A program made the translations under genes and the position numbers. A stretch of 45,558 bases of DNA from Methanocorpusculum parvum. Its GTDB lineage: Archaea > Halobacteriota > Methanomicrobia > Methanomicrobiales > Methanocorpusculaceae. Shown here one piece after another: positions 10,311 through 19,326 of the stretch. The stretch is taken from the NCBI GenBank assembly GCA_002287215.1, contig LMVO01000008.1, positions 1 to 45,558 of the forward strand. The letters are read 5' to 3'. Every line of letters starts with the position of its first letter. The first letter of the stretch is position 1. The notes beneath the pieces were generated by a model that was not told the origin of the DNA, made no database searches, and saw only the letters and a program-made list of their open reading frames with translations.

Positions 10311-10963
10311 ACGACTACTTCCACCTCGAACTCGATGCCTATAAAAACGAGGTGAACTGGTATGGGCGTTTTTCGCTTGCATTGCTGAAAAATTCGCTTA
10401 TGGCGTTTGAGTCGACGGATCTGATGATCGCCGCGGATATCATCCGGCAAAAGGAGTATGTGAACAATCAGTATGAGATCCTGAATGAACGGGGCATCCT
10501 TTTGATAGCGCTGAACCAGCCGATGGCAAAGGATCTGCGTTTGATCTCAAGCTGCATGGACATCGTGACCTCTTCTGAGCGGATCGGCCGCTATGCAAAG
10601 GACATCACCGAACTTGTCGTTGCGAGCCGGCCGGCAGATATCCCGCCTGCCCTTCACAGAGAAGGCGAAGCCGCGGTCTCGATTTTGAATACGGTGTATA
10701 CTGCGTTCGAGTCGGGGGATGTTTCACTTCTTCACGGATGTGTGAAGATCGAGGAGGAGATCGATACGCTGTATGCCTCTCTCTATAAAGAACTCGTTGC
10801 GGCGATGGAATCAGGCCGGATGACGATCCCGTTTGGGAGCGCCTGCCATATGGTGAACCGGTATCTGGAACGCTGCGGGGATCATGCCTGCAGGATGGCG
10901 GAGAAGGTGTATTATCTGCAGACCGGAAAAAGGGTGCCTCTCGAAGAGATCAGTGAGCTTTGA
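10307..10963 (+). CDS. phoU: Phosphate transport accessory/regulator PhoU
   Basis: 218 residues with two PhoU helical repeats, including [11 protein letters not shown] and [13 protein letters not shown], the metal-binding E/DxxxD-type segments of the family. PhoU modulates Pst activity and phosphate signalling. The frame is open further upstream inside pstB, but the start is fixed at ATG 10307 by the strong Shine-Dalgarno GGGAGGT (10296-10302) and the ATGA overlap with the pstB stop. Unlike the protein at 5690-6691 it lacks the AbrB-like DNA-binding domain, so the locus has two different PhoU proteins. Confidence 0.95.
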
Positions 10964-11013
10964 CCTCATTGAATACTCTTTTCCCGGCTGCCGTGTAATA
11001 GAGTTGATAAGCC

Positions 11014-12168
11014 ATGAACCAGATAACCGGATCTGCACAATGCAGTTCATATGACCGGGAAGAGGTATGCCGGGCAGTGGAAAGGGCAGTTGAAGCAGCC
11101 GGCGGACTCCCGGACCTTGCAGGAAAAAAGGTCCTGCTCAAACCTAATCTCCTCTCGGATGCGGGATACGAAAAAGCGGTGAGTACGCATCCTGAGGTCG
11201 TCTTTGCGGTCGGAAAACTGATCATCGACGCGGGCGGCATCCTTATGATCGCGGACAGTCCCGGGGCAGGAATATTATATACGCCCCGCGTGATGAAACG
11301 CGTGTATCAGAAATGCGGGATCACGCAGGTGGCCGGCGATCTCGGGGTCGCGATGGACCCAGAGACCGGATCAAAGGATCGTTCCTATCCGGAAGGGAAG
11401 GTGATGAAGCATTTCACGGTCATCGATCCTGCGTGCGAGGCGGATGTCATAATCTCGGTCTGCAAACTGAAGACCCATATCTTCACCAGATTTTCCGGTG
11501 CGGTCAAGAATACCTTCGGGGTGGTGCCGGGCCTCGACAAACCGGTGTTCCATTCCCGGTTTCCCGATCCTGCGGATTTTTCCGAGATGCTGGTGGACTT
11601 AAACGAACTGATCAAACCTGATTTTGTTGTGATGGACGCGGTTTTCGGGATGGAAGGGAATGGGCCGATGGGCGGCGAGCCAAGGAGGGTCGGCTATATT
11701 CTTGCTTCAAAGTCGGTGTATGCTCTTGATGTCACCGCTCAGAAGCTTATCTCGATGGATCCTCTGCGGATCCAGACGACCGCCGCGGCCGCCGCCCGCG
11801 GTCTTGTGGATCCGGCCCGCGTCGTAACGGCCGGGGACCTGGTGATTCCCCTGACCGATTTTGTTTTGCCGTCGACGTACACCGCTCCTTCCAGGAACAC
11901 CTGGTTTAGAAGAAACGTTCTGCGCCGGTTCCAGACGATGGGGAAGTATTATGCTCCGGCGCCTGTTGTAAAAAAGGATATATGCGTCGGCTGCGGCCAG
12001 TGCGTGAGGATCTGTCCGGTCGGGGCGGCAGTGATGAAAGACCGGAAAGCGGGCTTCGATCATAGTAAATGCATACGGTGTTACTGCTGCCATGAGATGT
12101 GCCAGTATCACGCGATCGAGATGAAAAGAAGTGCGGCAGGAAGATTTTTGCATATGTTTCTGCGGTGA
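11014..12168 (+). CDS. DUF362 protein with C-terminal 2[4Fe-4S] domain
   Basis: 384 residues. The DUF362 core fills about 20-300 (KPNLL, FSGAVKNTFGVVPG, FVVMDAVFGMEGNGP). A C-terminal ferredoxin domain follows, with C324, C327, C330, C334 and a second set in CIRCYCCHEMC that carries an extra Cys. It is likely a cytoplasmic redox protein; the substrate is unknown. It starts 50 bp after phoU with no obvious terminator, so read-through from the pst operon is possible. Its domain order differs from the DUF362 protein at 1-1054. Confidence 0.88.
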   Translation: MNQITGSAQCSSYDREEVCRAVERAVEAAGGLPDLAGKKVLLKPNLLSDAGYEKAVSTHPEVVFAVGKLIIDAGGILMIADSPGAGILYTPRVMKRVYQKCGITQVAGDLGVAMDPETGSKDRSYPEGKVMKHFTVIDPACEADVIISVCKLKTHIFTRFSGAVKNTFGVVPGLDKPVFHSRFPDPADFSEMLVDLNELIKPDFVVMDAVFGMEGNGPMGGEPRRVGYILASKSVYALDVTAQKLISMDPLRIQTTAAAAARGLVDPARVVTAGDLVIPLTDFVLPSTYTAPSRNTWFRRNVLRRFQTMGKYYAPAPVVKKDICVGCGQCVRICPVGAAVMKDRKAGFDHSKCIRCYCCHEMCQYHAIEMKRSAAGRFLHMFLR

Positions 12169-12177
12169 ACCGGGGTC

Positions 12178-13101
12178 TCACGTTTTTCTGCGGCAGACAA
12201 ACGTGCATGTCTCCTGATTACACCGGCCGTCGCAGGGGTCAAGGTGCACGATCACAGTGATCCGGGGTATCTCTGCTTTGAGTTCATCCTCGACCTCCTG
12301 TAAAACTTTGTGGGCTTGTGAAAGCGGGGTCGCATGCGGCATCATGAGATGGAACTCGATAAATTTGTCGGGTCCGGCCTTTCGTGTTTTGAGACTGTGA
12401 TAATTGGTATAGGCGTTCTGATGCCTGCAGATGATCTCGCAGATTTTTTCCATCTCTTTTTCATCCAGGCTTTCATCCATCAGATCACCAAACGACCGTC
12501 TGATGAGGGAGGCCGCCTCCCGCAGGATCAGGAGGGCGACAATGATGGCGATGACCGAGTCAAGGAAGGTGAGTCCGGTTATTTGTATCAGGATAAGTCC
12601 GGCAAGGACCCCGGCCGAGGTGAACACATCGGTCCGCAGATGCCAGGCATCGCTTTCAAGCGCGATGGAATCCGTCTCTTTGGCGACTTTCATGAGTTTT
12701 TGCGACACGAAGAGGTTCATGCAGGCGGAGATCCCCATCACGATCATACCGATGAAGAGCAGGTCCGCAGACAAGGTATCCCCTCCGTGGATCAGTTTGT
12801 TCACCGCTTCCCAGATGATGATCCCGGCGGCAAGGACGATGAGCAGTGCTTCGATGAGGCCGGATGCGTCTTCATATTTTCCGTGACCGAACGCGTGATC
12901 GGTGTCCGGAGGCATTGCGGATCTTCTGACAGAGAAGTAGGCGATAAAGGAGGCGGCCAGGTCCATCCCCGAATGGATGGCCTCGGAGATTATACTGACC
13001 GAGCCGATACTAAGGCCGGTGATCAGCTTCGCTATCGTGAGAAAGGCGTTTGAGAATATCGAAAGGCGCGCAACGTTTTGTTTGGCGGTATTTTCTGACA
13101 A
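12178..13101 (-). CDS. Cation diffusion facilitator (CDF) metal exporter
   Basis: 307 residues with about six membrane helices and a cytoplasmic C-terminal domain. The metal-site motifs HSGMD (helix 2) and DTDHAFGHGKYE belong to the CDF family, which exports Zn, Fe, Co, Ni or Mn in exchange for protons. The extreme C-terminus is Cys-rich (CDGRCNQETCTFVC), which may bind metal. The reading frame begins with TTG at 13101; no ATG precedes the first helices and no clear Shine-Dalgarno is seen, so the exact start is uncertain. It converges with the DUF362 gene, with 9 bp between stops. Confidence 0.9.
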   Translation of the reverse strand: MSENTAKQNVARLSIFSNAFLTIAKLITGLSIGSVSIISEAIHSGMDLAASFIAYFSVRRSAMPPDTDHAFGHGKYEDASGLIEALLIVLAAGIIIWEAVNKLIHGGDTLSADLLFIGMIVMGISACMNLFVSQKLMKVAKETDSIALESDAWHLRTDVFTSAGVLAGLILIQITGLTFLDSVIAIIVALLILREAASLIRRSFGDLMDESLDEKEMEKICEIICRHQNAYTNYHSLKTRKAGPDKFIEFHLMMPHATPLSQAHKVLQEVEDELKAEIPRITVIVHLDPCDGRCNQETCTFVCRRKT

Positions 13102-13159
13102 GACTGCAGTATTACTGTTGAACTGAAGTACCCAAAAGGTATTCGCCTGCCATGCCCAG

Positions 13160-13165
13160 AAAAAA
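13160..13165 (-). terminator. T6 tract downstream of the NfnAB-like operon
   Basis: Read on the minus strand, a run of six T follows the stop of the 13178-14518 gene by about 12 nt, consistent with an archaeal oligo-T terminator. Confidence 0.45.
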
Positions 13166-13177
13166 GGAGTATTTTGG

Positions 13178-14518
13178 TTATTTTTTCAGCATATGGTCTA
13201 TCGCGACCGCAGCTTCTTTCGCAGTCCCCATCGCGAGGATCACGGTGGCCGCTCCTGTCGCGACATCCCCGCCGGCGTAGACTTTCTGGATGCTCGTTTC
13301 CCCAAGACAGTTCACGGCGACACTGCCGTTCCTGTTTCTGGTAAGTTCGGGCAGCATCCGGAGGAGAAGCGGGTTTGGTCCCTGACCGATCGCCTCGATC
13401 ACGACATCCGCTTCGACCGCAAACTCGCTTCCTTCGATCGGGTAGAAGGAACACCGTCCGTCGTCTCCGGCCGTGCCGAGTTCCATTTTGACGGCCTGAA
13501 CGCCGCAGACGGTGTTGTTCCCGCCAAGGATCGCGATCGGATTGGTGGCCGTCATGAAGATGATGCCCTCCTCTTTTGCATGCCGGACCTCATCGAGTCG
13601 TGCCGGCATATCGGCTTCGCCTCTGCGGTACATGAGCGTTACTTCAGCGCCCATTCGCCGGGCGACCCGCGCCGCATCCATCGCCACGTTCCCGCCGCCG
13701 ACGACCACGACCTTTTTGCCGACCTTTACCGGCGTATCGTTTTCAGGGAACTTGTTGGCTCCCATCAGATTTACGCGGGTCAGGAACTCGTTTGCCGAGT
13801 AGACGCCCGGAAGATTCTCTCCGGGAATACCCATAAAGTACGGGAGACCGGCCCCGGTCCCGAGGAACACGGCATCATAGGACAAAAGCTCGTCGACCGA
13901 GACCGAACGGCCCACGATATGGTTCGTTTTGATCACGACGCCGAGGCGTTTCACCTGATCGATCTCATACTGGACGATGTCTTTAGGCATACGGAATGCC
14001 GGGATACCGTACATCAGCACGCCTCCCGCCTCATGCAGGGACTCAAAGACCGTGACCGAATGACCGCGGCGTGCAAGCTCGGCGGCGCAGGCAAGACCCG
14101 CCGGTCCCGATCCGACGACCGCGACTTTTTTGCCGGTGGCAGGCGCACACTTCGGGCATTTTGCTCCCTTCTTTCGCTCGAAGTCGGCGACGAACCGCTC
14201 GAGCTGGCCGATCGAGATCGGCAGATCCTTCTTGCCGAGGATACACTCGCCCTGACACTGGGTCTCCTGCGGGCAGACGCGTCCGCAGACGGCCGGGAGC
14301 ATATTGTCTTTCTTAATGATATCCGCTGCGTCCTGGAATTTTTCATCAGCGATCGCCTGGATGAATGCCGGGATATCGATCCCGACCGGACATCCGCTGA
14401 TGCATCTGGGTTTTTTACACTGGATACACCGTTTTGCCTCGGCAATGACCTCTTCTCTGGACAGTCCGAGATCCACTTCATTGAAGTCGGTGATCCTGAG
14501 GTTTGGATTCCGGTCCAT
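13178..14518 (-). CDS. NfnB/GltA-like NAD(P)-dependent Fe-S flavoprotein
   Basis: 446 residues of the glutamate synthase small subunit family. The N-terminal cysteines C31, C34, C39, C43 and a second group in CGRVCPQETQCQGEC bind two [4Fe-4S] clusters. FAD binds at VAVVGSGPAGLACAAEL and NADP(H) at VVVVGGGNVAMDAARVA. With the adjacent NfnA-like subunit it should form a ferredoxin:NAD(P)+ oxidoreductase (NfnAB) or sulfide dehydrogenase (SudAB). Archaeal genes like this are often named homotetrameric glutamate synthase, but no GltB large subunit lies nearby. Its ATG immediately follows the stop of the upstream partner. Confidence 0.88.
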   Translation of the reverse strand: MDRNPNLRITDFNEVDLGLSREEVIAEAKRCIQCKKPRCISGCPVGIDIPAFIQAIADEKFQDAADIIKKDNMLPAVCGRVCPQETQCQGECILGKKDLPISIGQLERFVADFERKKGAKCPKCAPATGKKVAVVGSGPAGLACAAELARRGHSVTVFESLHEAGGVLMYGIPAFRMPKDIVQYEIDQVKRLGVVIKTNHIVGRSVSVDELLSYDAVFLGTGAGLPYFMGIPGENLPGVYSANEFLTRVNLMGANKFPENDTPVKVGKKVVVVGGGNVAMDAARVARRMGAEVTLMYRRGEADMPARLDEVRHAKEEGIIFMTATNPIAILGGNNTVCGVQAVKMELGTAGDDGRCSFYPIEGSEFAVEADVVIEAIGQGPNPLLLRMLPELTRNRNGSVAVNCLGETSIQKVYAGGDVATGAATVILAMGTAKEAAVAIDHMLKK

Positions 14519-15373
14519 TTACTCCACCTTTCTGCAGCGGCAGACGTGATGTTCCTCATGATACTCCATCGACTGCTTCTCCTCTGAGAGGTACATCCTC
14601 TGTCTGGTCATCAGATCGTTCCAGTCGACTTCGTGCGCATCGAACTCGGGTCCGTCAACGCAGGCGAATTTCATCTCGCCGCCGACCGTGACCCTGCAGC
14701 TCCCGCACATTCCTGTGCCGTCCACCATCACCGGGTTTAAGGAGACATAGGTCCTGATGCCGAAAGGACGGGTCACTTCGCTTGTGACCTTCATCATCAT
14801 GCCGGGACCGATGATCCAGACCTTGTCGATCTTTCTTCCGGATTCGCACAACTCCTTTAAGGGTCCGCTCGCAAATCCTTTGATCCCGTACGAGCCGTCA
14901 TCCGTCGTTACATAGAGTTCATTGCAGATCGCCCGCATGTCATCCTCGAAGATGAGAAGATCGCGGTTTCTCGCACCGATTATGCCGATGACATAGTTTC
15001 CTGCGTCTTTTGCCGCCTGCGCAAGGATCGGGGTGCATGCGACACCGACCCCTCCGCCGACAATGACAACGGTCTCGCCGCCCTCGGCGATATCGCTTGG
15101 CATTCCGAGAGGACCTGCAACGTCACGCAGTTCATCGCCCGTTTTCAGGGTTGCAAGCAGTTTCGTTGTCGTTCCTACAGCCATGAAAGCGATCCTGATA
15201 TTGTCTCCGTTCGTTCCGGAGATCGTCAAAGGAACCCGTTCCCCCGCTCCATCGGCGTGGATGATACAAAACTGGCCGGCCTTTGCATGGCGTGCGACCT
15301 GAGGTGCATGGATCCACATCTCGAATACGGCTTCTGATAAGGCTCGTGCCTGAACAATCGTGTACTTTCCCAT
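14519..15373 (-). CDS. NfnA/SudB-like FAD and [2Fe-2S] subunit
   Basis: 284 residues of the ferredoxin-reductase/PyrK fold: flavin-binding barrel, NAD(P) motif IVGGGVGVACTP (104-115), and a C-terminal [2Fe-2S] site with D218, C223, C226 and C238 (Asp plus three Cys, as known in NfnA). The frame opens 48 nt further upstream, but the start is placed at 15373 because AAAGGA lies 9 nt before it and MGKYTIVQAR matches family N-termini. The last 20 residues add CRC. With the downstream NfnB-like gene it probably couples NADH, NADPH and ferredoxin pools. Confidence 0.87.
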   Translation of the reverse strand: MGKYTIVQARALSEAVFEMWIHAPQVARHAKAGQFCIIHADGAGERVPLTISGTNGDNIRIAFMAVGTTTKLLATLKTGDELRDVAGPLGMPSDIAEGGETVVIVGGGVGVACTPILAQAAKDAGNYVIGIIGARNRDLLIFEDDMRAICNELYVTTDDGSYGIKGFASGPLKELCESGRKIDKVWIIGPGMMMKVTSEVTRPFGIRTYVSLNPVMVDGTGMCGSCRVTVGGEMKFACVDGPEFDAHEVDWNDLMTRQRMYLSEEKQSMEYHEEHHVCRCRKVE

Positions 15374-15482
15374 AATATGTTCCTTTGAGATATGTGATTG
15401 TACATTTGCTCTGACATACATTAATTGTGACGTTTATCCGGTCGCCAGATTCATCACTGTTGAGTACAAAATCATAAAACAG

Positions 15483-15944
15483 ATGAGTAACGACTTTGAG
15501 CGGGAGATGGTTCTCTGCATGAACCGGTTCTTCACCGAAAACAAAAAGAAGGGGTTTGCCTACCGGCTCAAACAGTCTCACTTCAACACCCAGTATGTGG
15601 ATATCATCGTCGATTCGCTGGATCCTGTGTATTATCTTGCGATCGAGTGCAAATCCCTGAACGGAAAACGGCTCTACTTCACCAGCAATTTTCACAAAGA
15701 TAAGGACGGCGTGCATCAGGTCGACAACATCTCCGGATTCGTGAAGTACACCGGCAGGCGCGGGTTTTTAGCAGTCGAGTTCCGGGGTCAGGGTTCAAAG
15801 AACGAGGCATATCTTATGCCTTGGACGACGGTGCTCGAGTTTTTCGAGACATCCACCGGGATATCGATCGAAGATTTTCGAAGATGCATCCCGCTTGAAC
15901 GCGTGTCGGGAGGCTACCGTTTGCCCTGCCTCAATCCATTATAG
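15483..15944 (+). CDS. Hjc-like PD-(D/E)XK nuclease-family protein
   Basis: 153 residues starting MSNDFEREMVLCMNRFF. The order of E8, D40 (in QYVDIIVD) and E55-x-K57 (in AIECKSL) is the catalytic pattern of archaeal Holliday-junction resolvases and related PD-(D/E)XK nucleases. A longer open frame extends to 15360, but its first 41 codons are Cys/Ile-rich and overlap the divergent promoter, so the ATG at 15483 is chosen. It may act in recombination, yet true Hjc proteins are shorter and this may be a paralogue. Marker 9 follows after 34 bp. Confidence 0.72.
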   Translation: MSNDFEREMVLCMNRFFTENKKKGFAYRLKQSHFNTQYVDIIVDSLDPVYYLAIECKSLNGKRLYFTSNFHKDKDGVHQVDNISGFVKYTGRRGFLAVEFRGQGSKNEAYLMPWTTVLEFFETSTGISIEDFRRCIPLERVSGGYRLPCLNPL

Positions 15945-15978
15945 TAATTAGGAGTGAAAACCATATAATATAGAATTC

Positions 15979-17082
15979 ATGACGGCAGCATCAAGATTCA
16001 TATCAATAAACGGCAGACCTGTCAAAACCCCGATCGTACTCGCGTCTATGGCAGGGATAACCGACTCAGAGTATGTGCTTGCCCGCAGTAAACATGCCGG
16101 TGTCGCCTTTATCGGCGGATACAATACAGATGAACCCAGCAGAAATGCATCGGCTGAAATGGAGGCGGCAGGCCGGACGGAGTTCGATGCCGGTTTCGAT
16201 GAAATAGCGACCGAGATCGATATTTTAGACGGGGCGGATATCATTCTCGGTCTCAACCTGAGGGGGGCGACGCCGGAAGCATTCGTTGCCGCGGCGAAAC
16301 GGTTCGGCTCTTCGGTCATATACGAGATCGATGCCCACTGCCGTCAGCAGCCGATGATCGATGCGGGATGCGGGGAGTATCTTCTTCACAATCCTGATAA
16401 GCTGTGTGCGATCGTTTCAGCCCTTGCCGCCGAGGGGGTGACCGTTTCGGTGAAGACCCGGGCGGGTGTCGCGGATGACCGAGAACTTGCAAAAAAGCTC
16501 TGGAAAGCCGGCGCAAAGATCCTGCATGTCGATCTGATGGATACGGGACACACCAAGATCCGGCAGATTCGAAACAGCTGTCCTTTGATCCTCATCGCAA
16601 ACAACAGTGTCACGAGTCCTGATAAGATGATGGACTACTTCGCTCACGGTGCGGATCTCGTGTCGGTCGCCCGAAGCGCGAGCGTCAGTGTCCTGCAGAC
16701 CCTGGATAGATATATCCGGGCAGTCGCTGAAGAGATCGGCTGGTATAATGCGCCAAAACAGCTATGCCGGGGCGGCGATCTCCGCTCTCTTGCATTCTGC
16801 TGCATGCCGGTGAAACAGTGTCCCCTCCTGCCTTCCCTTGAGTCGCTTGGGATGAGCCGCGAGGAGTATATGAATCTGAAAAAGGAGCTGACGGCCGGGA
16901 CCCCTCTTTCGCAAGGAAGCCATACCTGTTTTGGCAGTCTTGCCTACTGCTGCAAATCCTCGACGCCCTGTATGTTCCGGGATATGACGCTGAAGTCGAT
17001 CGATCTCCCGATGAATGAGTATATGGCTCTGAAACGCACGCTTTCAGAGAAGATCGTGAAGAAGATCTTTGAAGATGTCTAA
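15979..17082 (+). CDS. Methanogenesis marker protein 9 with DUS-like TIM barrel
   Basis: 367 residues in two parts. Residues 1-250 resemble the NifR3/dihydrouridine synthase TIM barrel (PIVLASMAGITDSEY, VSVKTRAGV). Residues 263-331 hold eight cysteines (C263, C274, C275, C281, C317, C324, C325, C331), including FCCMPVKQC and YCCKSSTPC. This agrees with the family description of methanogenesis marker 9: a 69-residue core with eight invariant Cys and two [WFY]CCxxxxxC motifs, found only in methanogens. The function is unknown; metal or Fe-S binding is likely. The C-terminus overlaps the CitG-like gene by 8 bp and DUF447 follows, forming a compact three-gene operon. Confidence 0.9.
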   Translation: MTAASRFISINGRPVKTPIVLASMAGITDSEYVLARSKHAGVAFIGGYNTDEPSRNASAEMEAAGRTEFDAGFDEIATEIDILDGADIILGLNLRGATPEAFVAAAKRFGSSVIYEIDAHCRQQPMIDAGCGEYLLHNPDKLCAIVSALAAEGVTVSVKTRAGVADDRELAKKLWKAGAKILHVDLMDTGHTKIRQIRNSCPLILIANNSVTSPDKMMDYFAHGADLVSVARSASVSVLQTLDRYIRAVAEEIGWYNAPKQLCRGGDLRSLAFCCMPVKQCPLLPSLESLGMSREEYMNLKKELTAGTPLSQGSHTCFGSLAYCCKSSTPCMFRDMTLKSIDLPMNEYMALKRTLSEKIVKKIFEDV

Positions 17083-17881
17083 GCTTTCTCTGGCTGAAAC
17101 TGCTGAGCTTTCGATGCTCCTTGAGGTGAGCGCCAGTATCAAACCGGGAAATATCGACCGGTTCCATGATTATGAGGACACGAAGTTCCGGCATTTTCTT
17201 GCATCGGCGGTTCTTGCCCGCGGTGTTTTTGAACGAGTTCCGCAGATGACGCTTGGCGAGGCGATGTATGCGGCAGTCGTTCACACGAACGGTCATGCGG
17301 GAGGGAACACCCATTTTGGGGCGTTCATTCTTCTTCTTCCGCTGATCAAAGGCAATGGTATCGCCGGGGCGTGTGAGGCCGTGAAACAGACAACGGTCGA
17401 AGACGCCGTGCTTTTTTATCAGGCTTTCGGCAGGACCCAGGTCCGGATGAACAAGGAGGATGAAATGGATGTGAATGATCCCGCGTCTATCGCTATGCTT
17501 CGGGAGAAACAGATGACGATGTATGATGTGATGGCGTATTCGAGCGGGACCGATATGGTGGCCCGCGAATGGACGAACGGGTTTTCACTGACCCGGAAAG
17601 CCGCTGATATCCTAAAGGAAAAGGACGGGGCCGATTCGATCCAGGATATGTTTCTGCGTCTGATGGCCGCACATCCCGATACGTTCATCGCGAAGAAGTT
17701 CGGGTATGCGAGGGCCGTTTCAGTGATGGAACGGGCACAGACGGTTCGTGCTGGCGGACTTTCGCTGAGCAGTTTCGATGAGGAGTGCATAAGGGGAGGT
17801 GTGAATCCGGGATCCCTTGCGGATATCTGTATTGCCGGGATCTTCACCGCGCTTCTGGAGGGGTGGCAATGGGACTGTTAG
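17075..17881 (+). CDS. CitG-like (triphosphoribosyl-dephospho-CoA synthase family) protein
   Basis: 268 residues. SIKPGNIDRFHD and GGNTHFGAFILLLPL match the conserved core of the CitG/MdcB family (COG1767), which in bacteria builds the citrate-lyase cofactor precursor from ATP and dephospho-CoA. Methanogens lack citrate lyase, so a related nucleotide-transfer reaction for another cofactor is more plausible (inference). A TTG 6 nt earlier is possible; the ATG at 17075 is preferred. It overlaps marker 9 (8 bp) and DUF447 (13 bp), so the three products are likely used together. Confidence 0.8.
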   Translation: MSKLSLAETAELSMLLEVSASIKPGNIDRFHDYEDTKFRHFLASAVLARGVFERVPQMTLGEAMYAAVVHTNGHAGGNTHFGAFILLLPLIKGNGIAGACEAVKQTTVEDAVLFYQAFGRTQVRMNKEDEMDVNDPASIAMLREKQMTMYDVMAYSSGTDMVAREWTNGFSLTRKAADILKEKDGADSIQDMFLRLMAAHPDTFIAKKFGYARAVSVMERAQTVRAGGLSLSSFDEECIRGGVNPGSLADICIAGIFTALLEGWQWDC

Positions 17882-18429
17882 GCGAAGGGATCACTGAGGT
17901 GATCGCGGTCACGAAAGATAATGCGGCGCCGATCGGGATCATCGTCAGAGCAGGTCAGTATCCGAAGATGATCCTGTATAAGGGGTCAAAGACCGCGGAG
18001 AACGTGGCGAAGTACGGCTGGGTGACCGCAAACTTTGTGAGCGACTCCTATCTGTATCCGCTGTATGCATTTTCCGATGTGGCAAAACCGGATCTCCGGA
18101 AGGTGTTTGTCGGCGGAACGGTGATGCAGCTTCTCTGTGATGCGGATGCCTGGATGGCATTTACCGCCGAGGTGGTGAATGAGACGAAGGAGGCATTGTT
18201 TGTCGAACTTGAACCGGTGGGGTCAGAGTACTGCCGTGATCAGCTCCGGCCGGTGAACAGGGGGTTCAATTCAGTGATCGATGCAACGGTCCATGCCACA
18301 AGGTATGTGATGGATCATGATCCAAAACTGCGTGAACTGATTGAGTATCATCTGGGGATCGTGCGGAAATGCGGGGGAGCAAGGGACCAGGAAGCGGCGG
18401 CGCTGATCAGGGATGTATGCGGGCTGTAG
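17869..18429 (+). CDS. DUF447 family protein
   Basis: 186 residues starting MGLLGEGITEVIAVTK. The start is fixed by GGAGGGG (17857-17863) 5 nt before the ATG, although the frame is open further upstream inside the CitG-like gene. NVAKYGWVTANFVSDSYLYPLYAF resembles the flavin-reductase-like split barrel of DUF447, a family of methanogens and some methylotrophs with no proven function. Its linkage to the CitG-like protein suggests a C1-cofactor role, possibly in methanopterin synthesis (weak inference). It is the last gene of the operon; mosaic repeat copy B begins right after the stop. Confidence 0.8.
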   Translation: MGLLGEGITEVIAVTKDNAAPIGIIVRAGQYPKMILYKGSKTAENVAKYGWVTANFVSDSYLYPLYAFSDVAKPDLRKVFVGGTVMQLLCDADAWMAFTAEVVNETKEALFVELEPVGSEYCRDQLRPVNRGFNSVIDATVHATRYVMDHDPKLRELIEYHLGIVRKCGGARDQEAAALIRDVCGL

Positions 18430-18437
18430 GGATAGCG

Positions 18438-18540
18438 GGGACCTTTAGGTCCCTCAGCTGAGGCGGGGTGAACCGCAAGGTTCGGCCTTAGCGGAGCAAG
18501 TTTTCGAAGGAAACTTGCGACTAAACCGAAGGTTTGCGAT
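18438..18540 (-). repeat. Mosaic hairpin repeat, copy B
   Basis: Read on the minus strand the order is AAACC-TTC-GGTTT, GCAAGTTT with AAACTTGC (7-nt loop), connector CTCCGCTAAGG, GAACC-TTGC-GGTTC, connector CGCCTCAGCTGA, GGGACC-TAAA-GGTCCC. This is the layout of copies A, C and E with different stems. The rest of the gap to 18724 has no gene. It includes GCTGGGTGCGGAAGCATGAG near 18609, a module also found near 43565 and 45041. Confidence 0.85.
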
Positions 18541-18724
18541 TGCGGGTATCACACGAGCTTCACGAAAAAAAGGGGGCGAAAGGATTTGTCGGCTGAAAGT
18601 GAGATTTTGGAAGGATTTTGCTGGGTGCGGAAGCATGAGAAAGCCAACCGCGAATAAACCCACACTAACTCCGTACACGAAATCGAAGTGCCTATCATAA
18701 GTACCTCAGTTTTTTCATTTGAGA

Positions 18725-19276
18725 TCATGCCGCCGTCTTCACTGCATGCGAAAGACGGATCCCGGCAACGCCCAAAACGATCACCAGCACATCATACAAG
18801 ATAAGCATCCCAAGTACAAGATACCAGATAAAACCTTCCGCAGGAATGGCGCCGGAAGCAAGCCCGCTCAGAACCGCGGTCAGCTGACTTGCAAAAAGAA
18901 GCACGAAAGCTGCGCCTCCAAGCGCCGCCACCAGGATCCTCATCCTCTGCGTGACCAATGACCCGATAAGGAGCAGGATCCATCCTGCCAGAACAAGGAA
19001 AAACAGCTCGGCCGGCATAAAATAATCCATCAGCAGCCTCCCGGCTGATAATGTTCCGATAAAAGCGGTCACGATCATCAGACCGATCGGGATCCACAGT
19101 AAAACCGTACCGGTCACTGCACATATCAATCCGGCTCTCTGACGGCCCGTCCCCCAGTTGCAAATCAAAGATTTGCTCGCAAGTCTGACGACTTGCTCGG
19201 CTGAGGGCGAGCCTGTCGCCTCACCCCGCCTCCGCTGAGGTCGGTCGCGTTTCGCGTCCAACCCGCTTTCTCTCAT
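18725..19276 (-). CDS. Small multi-pass membrane protein, start uncertain
   Basis: About four hydrophobic helices (AVTGTVLLWIPIGLMIVTAF onward) with no recognised family motif; function unknown. The frame opens at GTG 19330, overlapping the upstream gene stop by 4 bp. The next Met is at 19276, about 25 nt after a TATA-like AATATTGATATC. Residues between that Met and the first helix are the in-frame translation of mosaic repeat copy C, very Arg-rich. Starts after the repeat (TTG 19129 or GTG 19117) would give a clean membrane protein. Either the repeat encodes an N-terminal extension or it forms a structured 5' leader. Confidence 0.55.
   Translation of the reverse strand: MRESGLDAKRDRPQRRRGEATGSPSAEQVVRLASKSLICNWGTGRQRAGLICAVTGTVLLWIPIGLMIVTAFIGTLSAGRLLMDYFMPAELFFLVLAGWILLLIGSLVTQRMRILVAALGGAAFVLLFASQLTAVLSGLASGAIPAEGFIWYLVLGMLILYDVLVIVLGVAGIRLSHAVKTAA
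19160..19257 (+). repeat. Mosaic hairpin repeat, copy C
   Basis: Hairpins GCAAATC-AAA-GATTTGC (19160-19176), GCAAGTC-TGAC-GACTTGC (19179-19196) and GCGA/TCGC (19207-19219), with connectors CTCGGCTGAGG and CCGCCTCCGCTGAGG. It has the same order as copy A. It lies within the 5' part of the membrane-protein reading frame on the other strand. Confidence 0.85.
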
Positions 19277-19326
19277 GATCCAGCATAGCGCGATATCAAT
19301 ATTAATAGTATGGATTGAGGACTTTT

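Noticed and set aside
13193..14587. A 464-codon open frame opposite the NfnB-like gene
   Set aside because: It is antisense to a gene with complete Fe-S and nucleotide-binding motifs; the high-GC third positions keep the opposite strand open.
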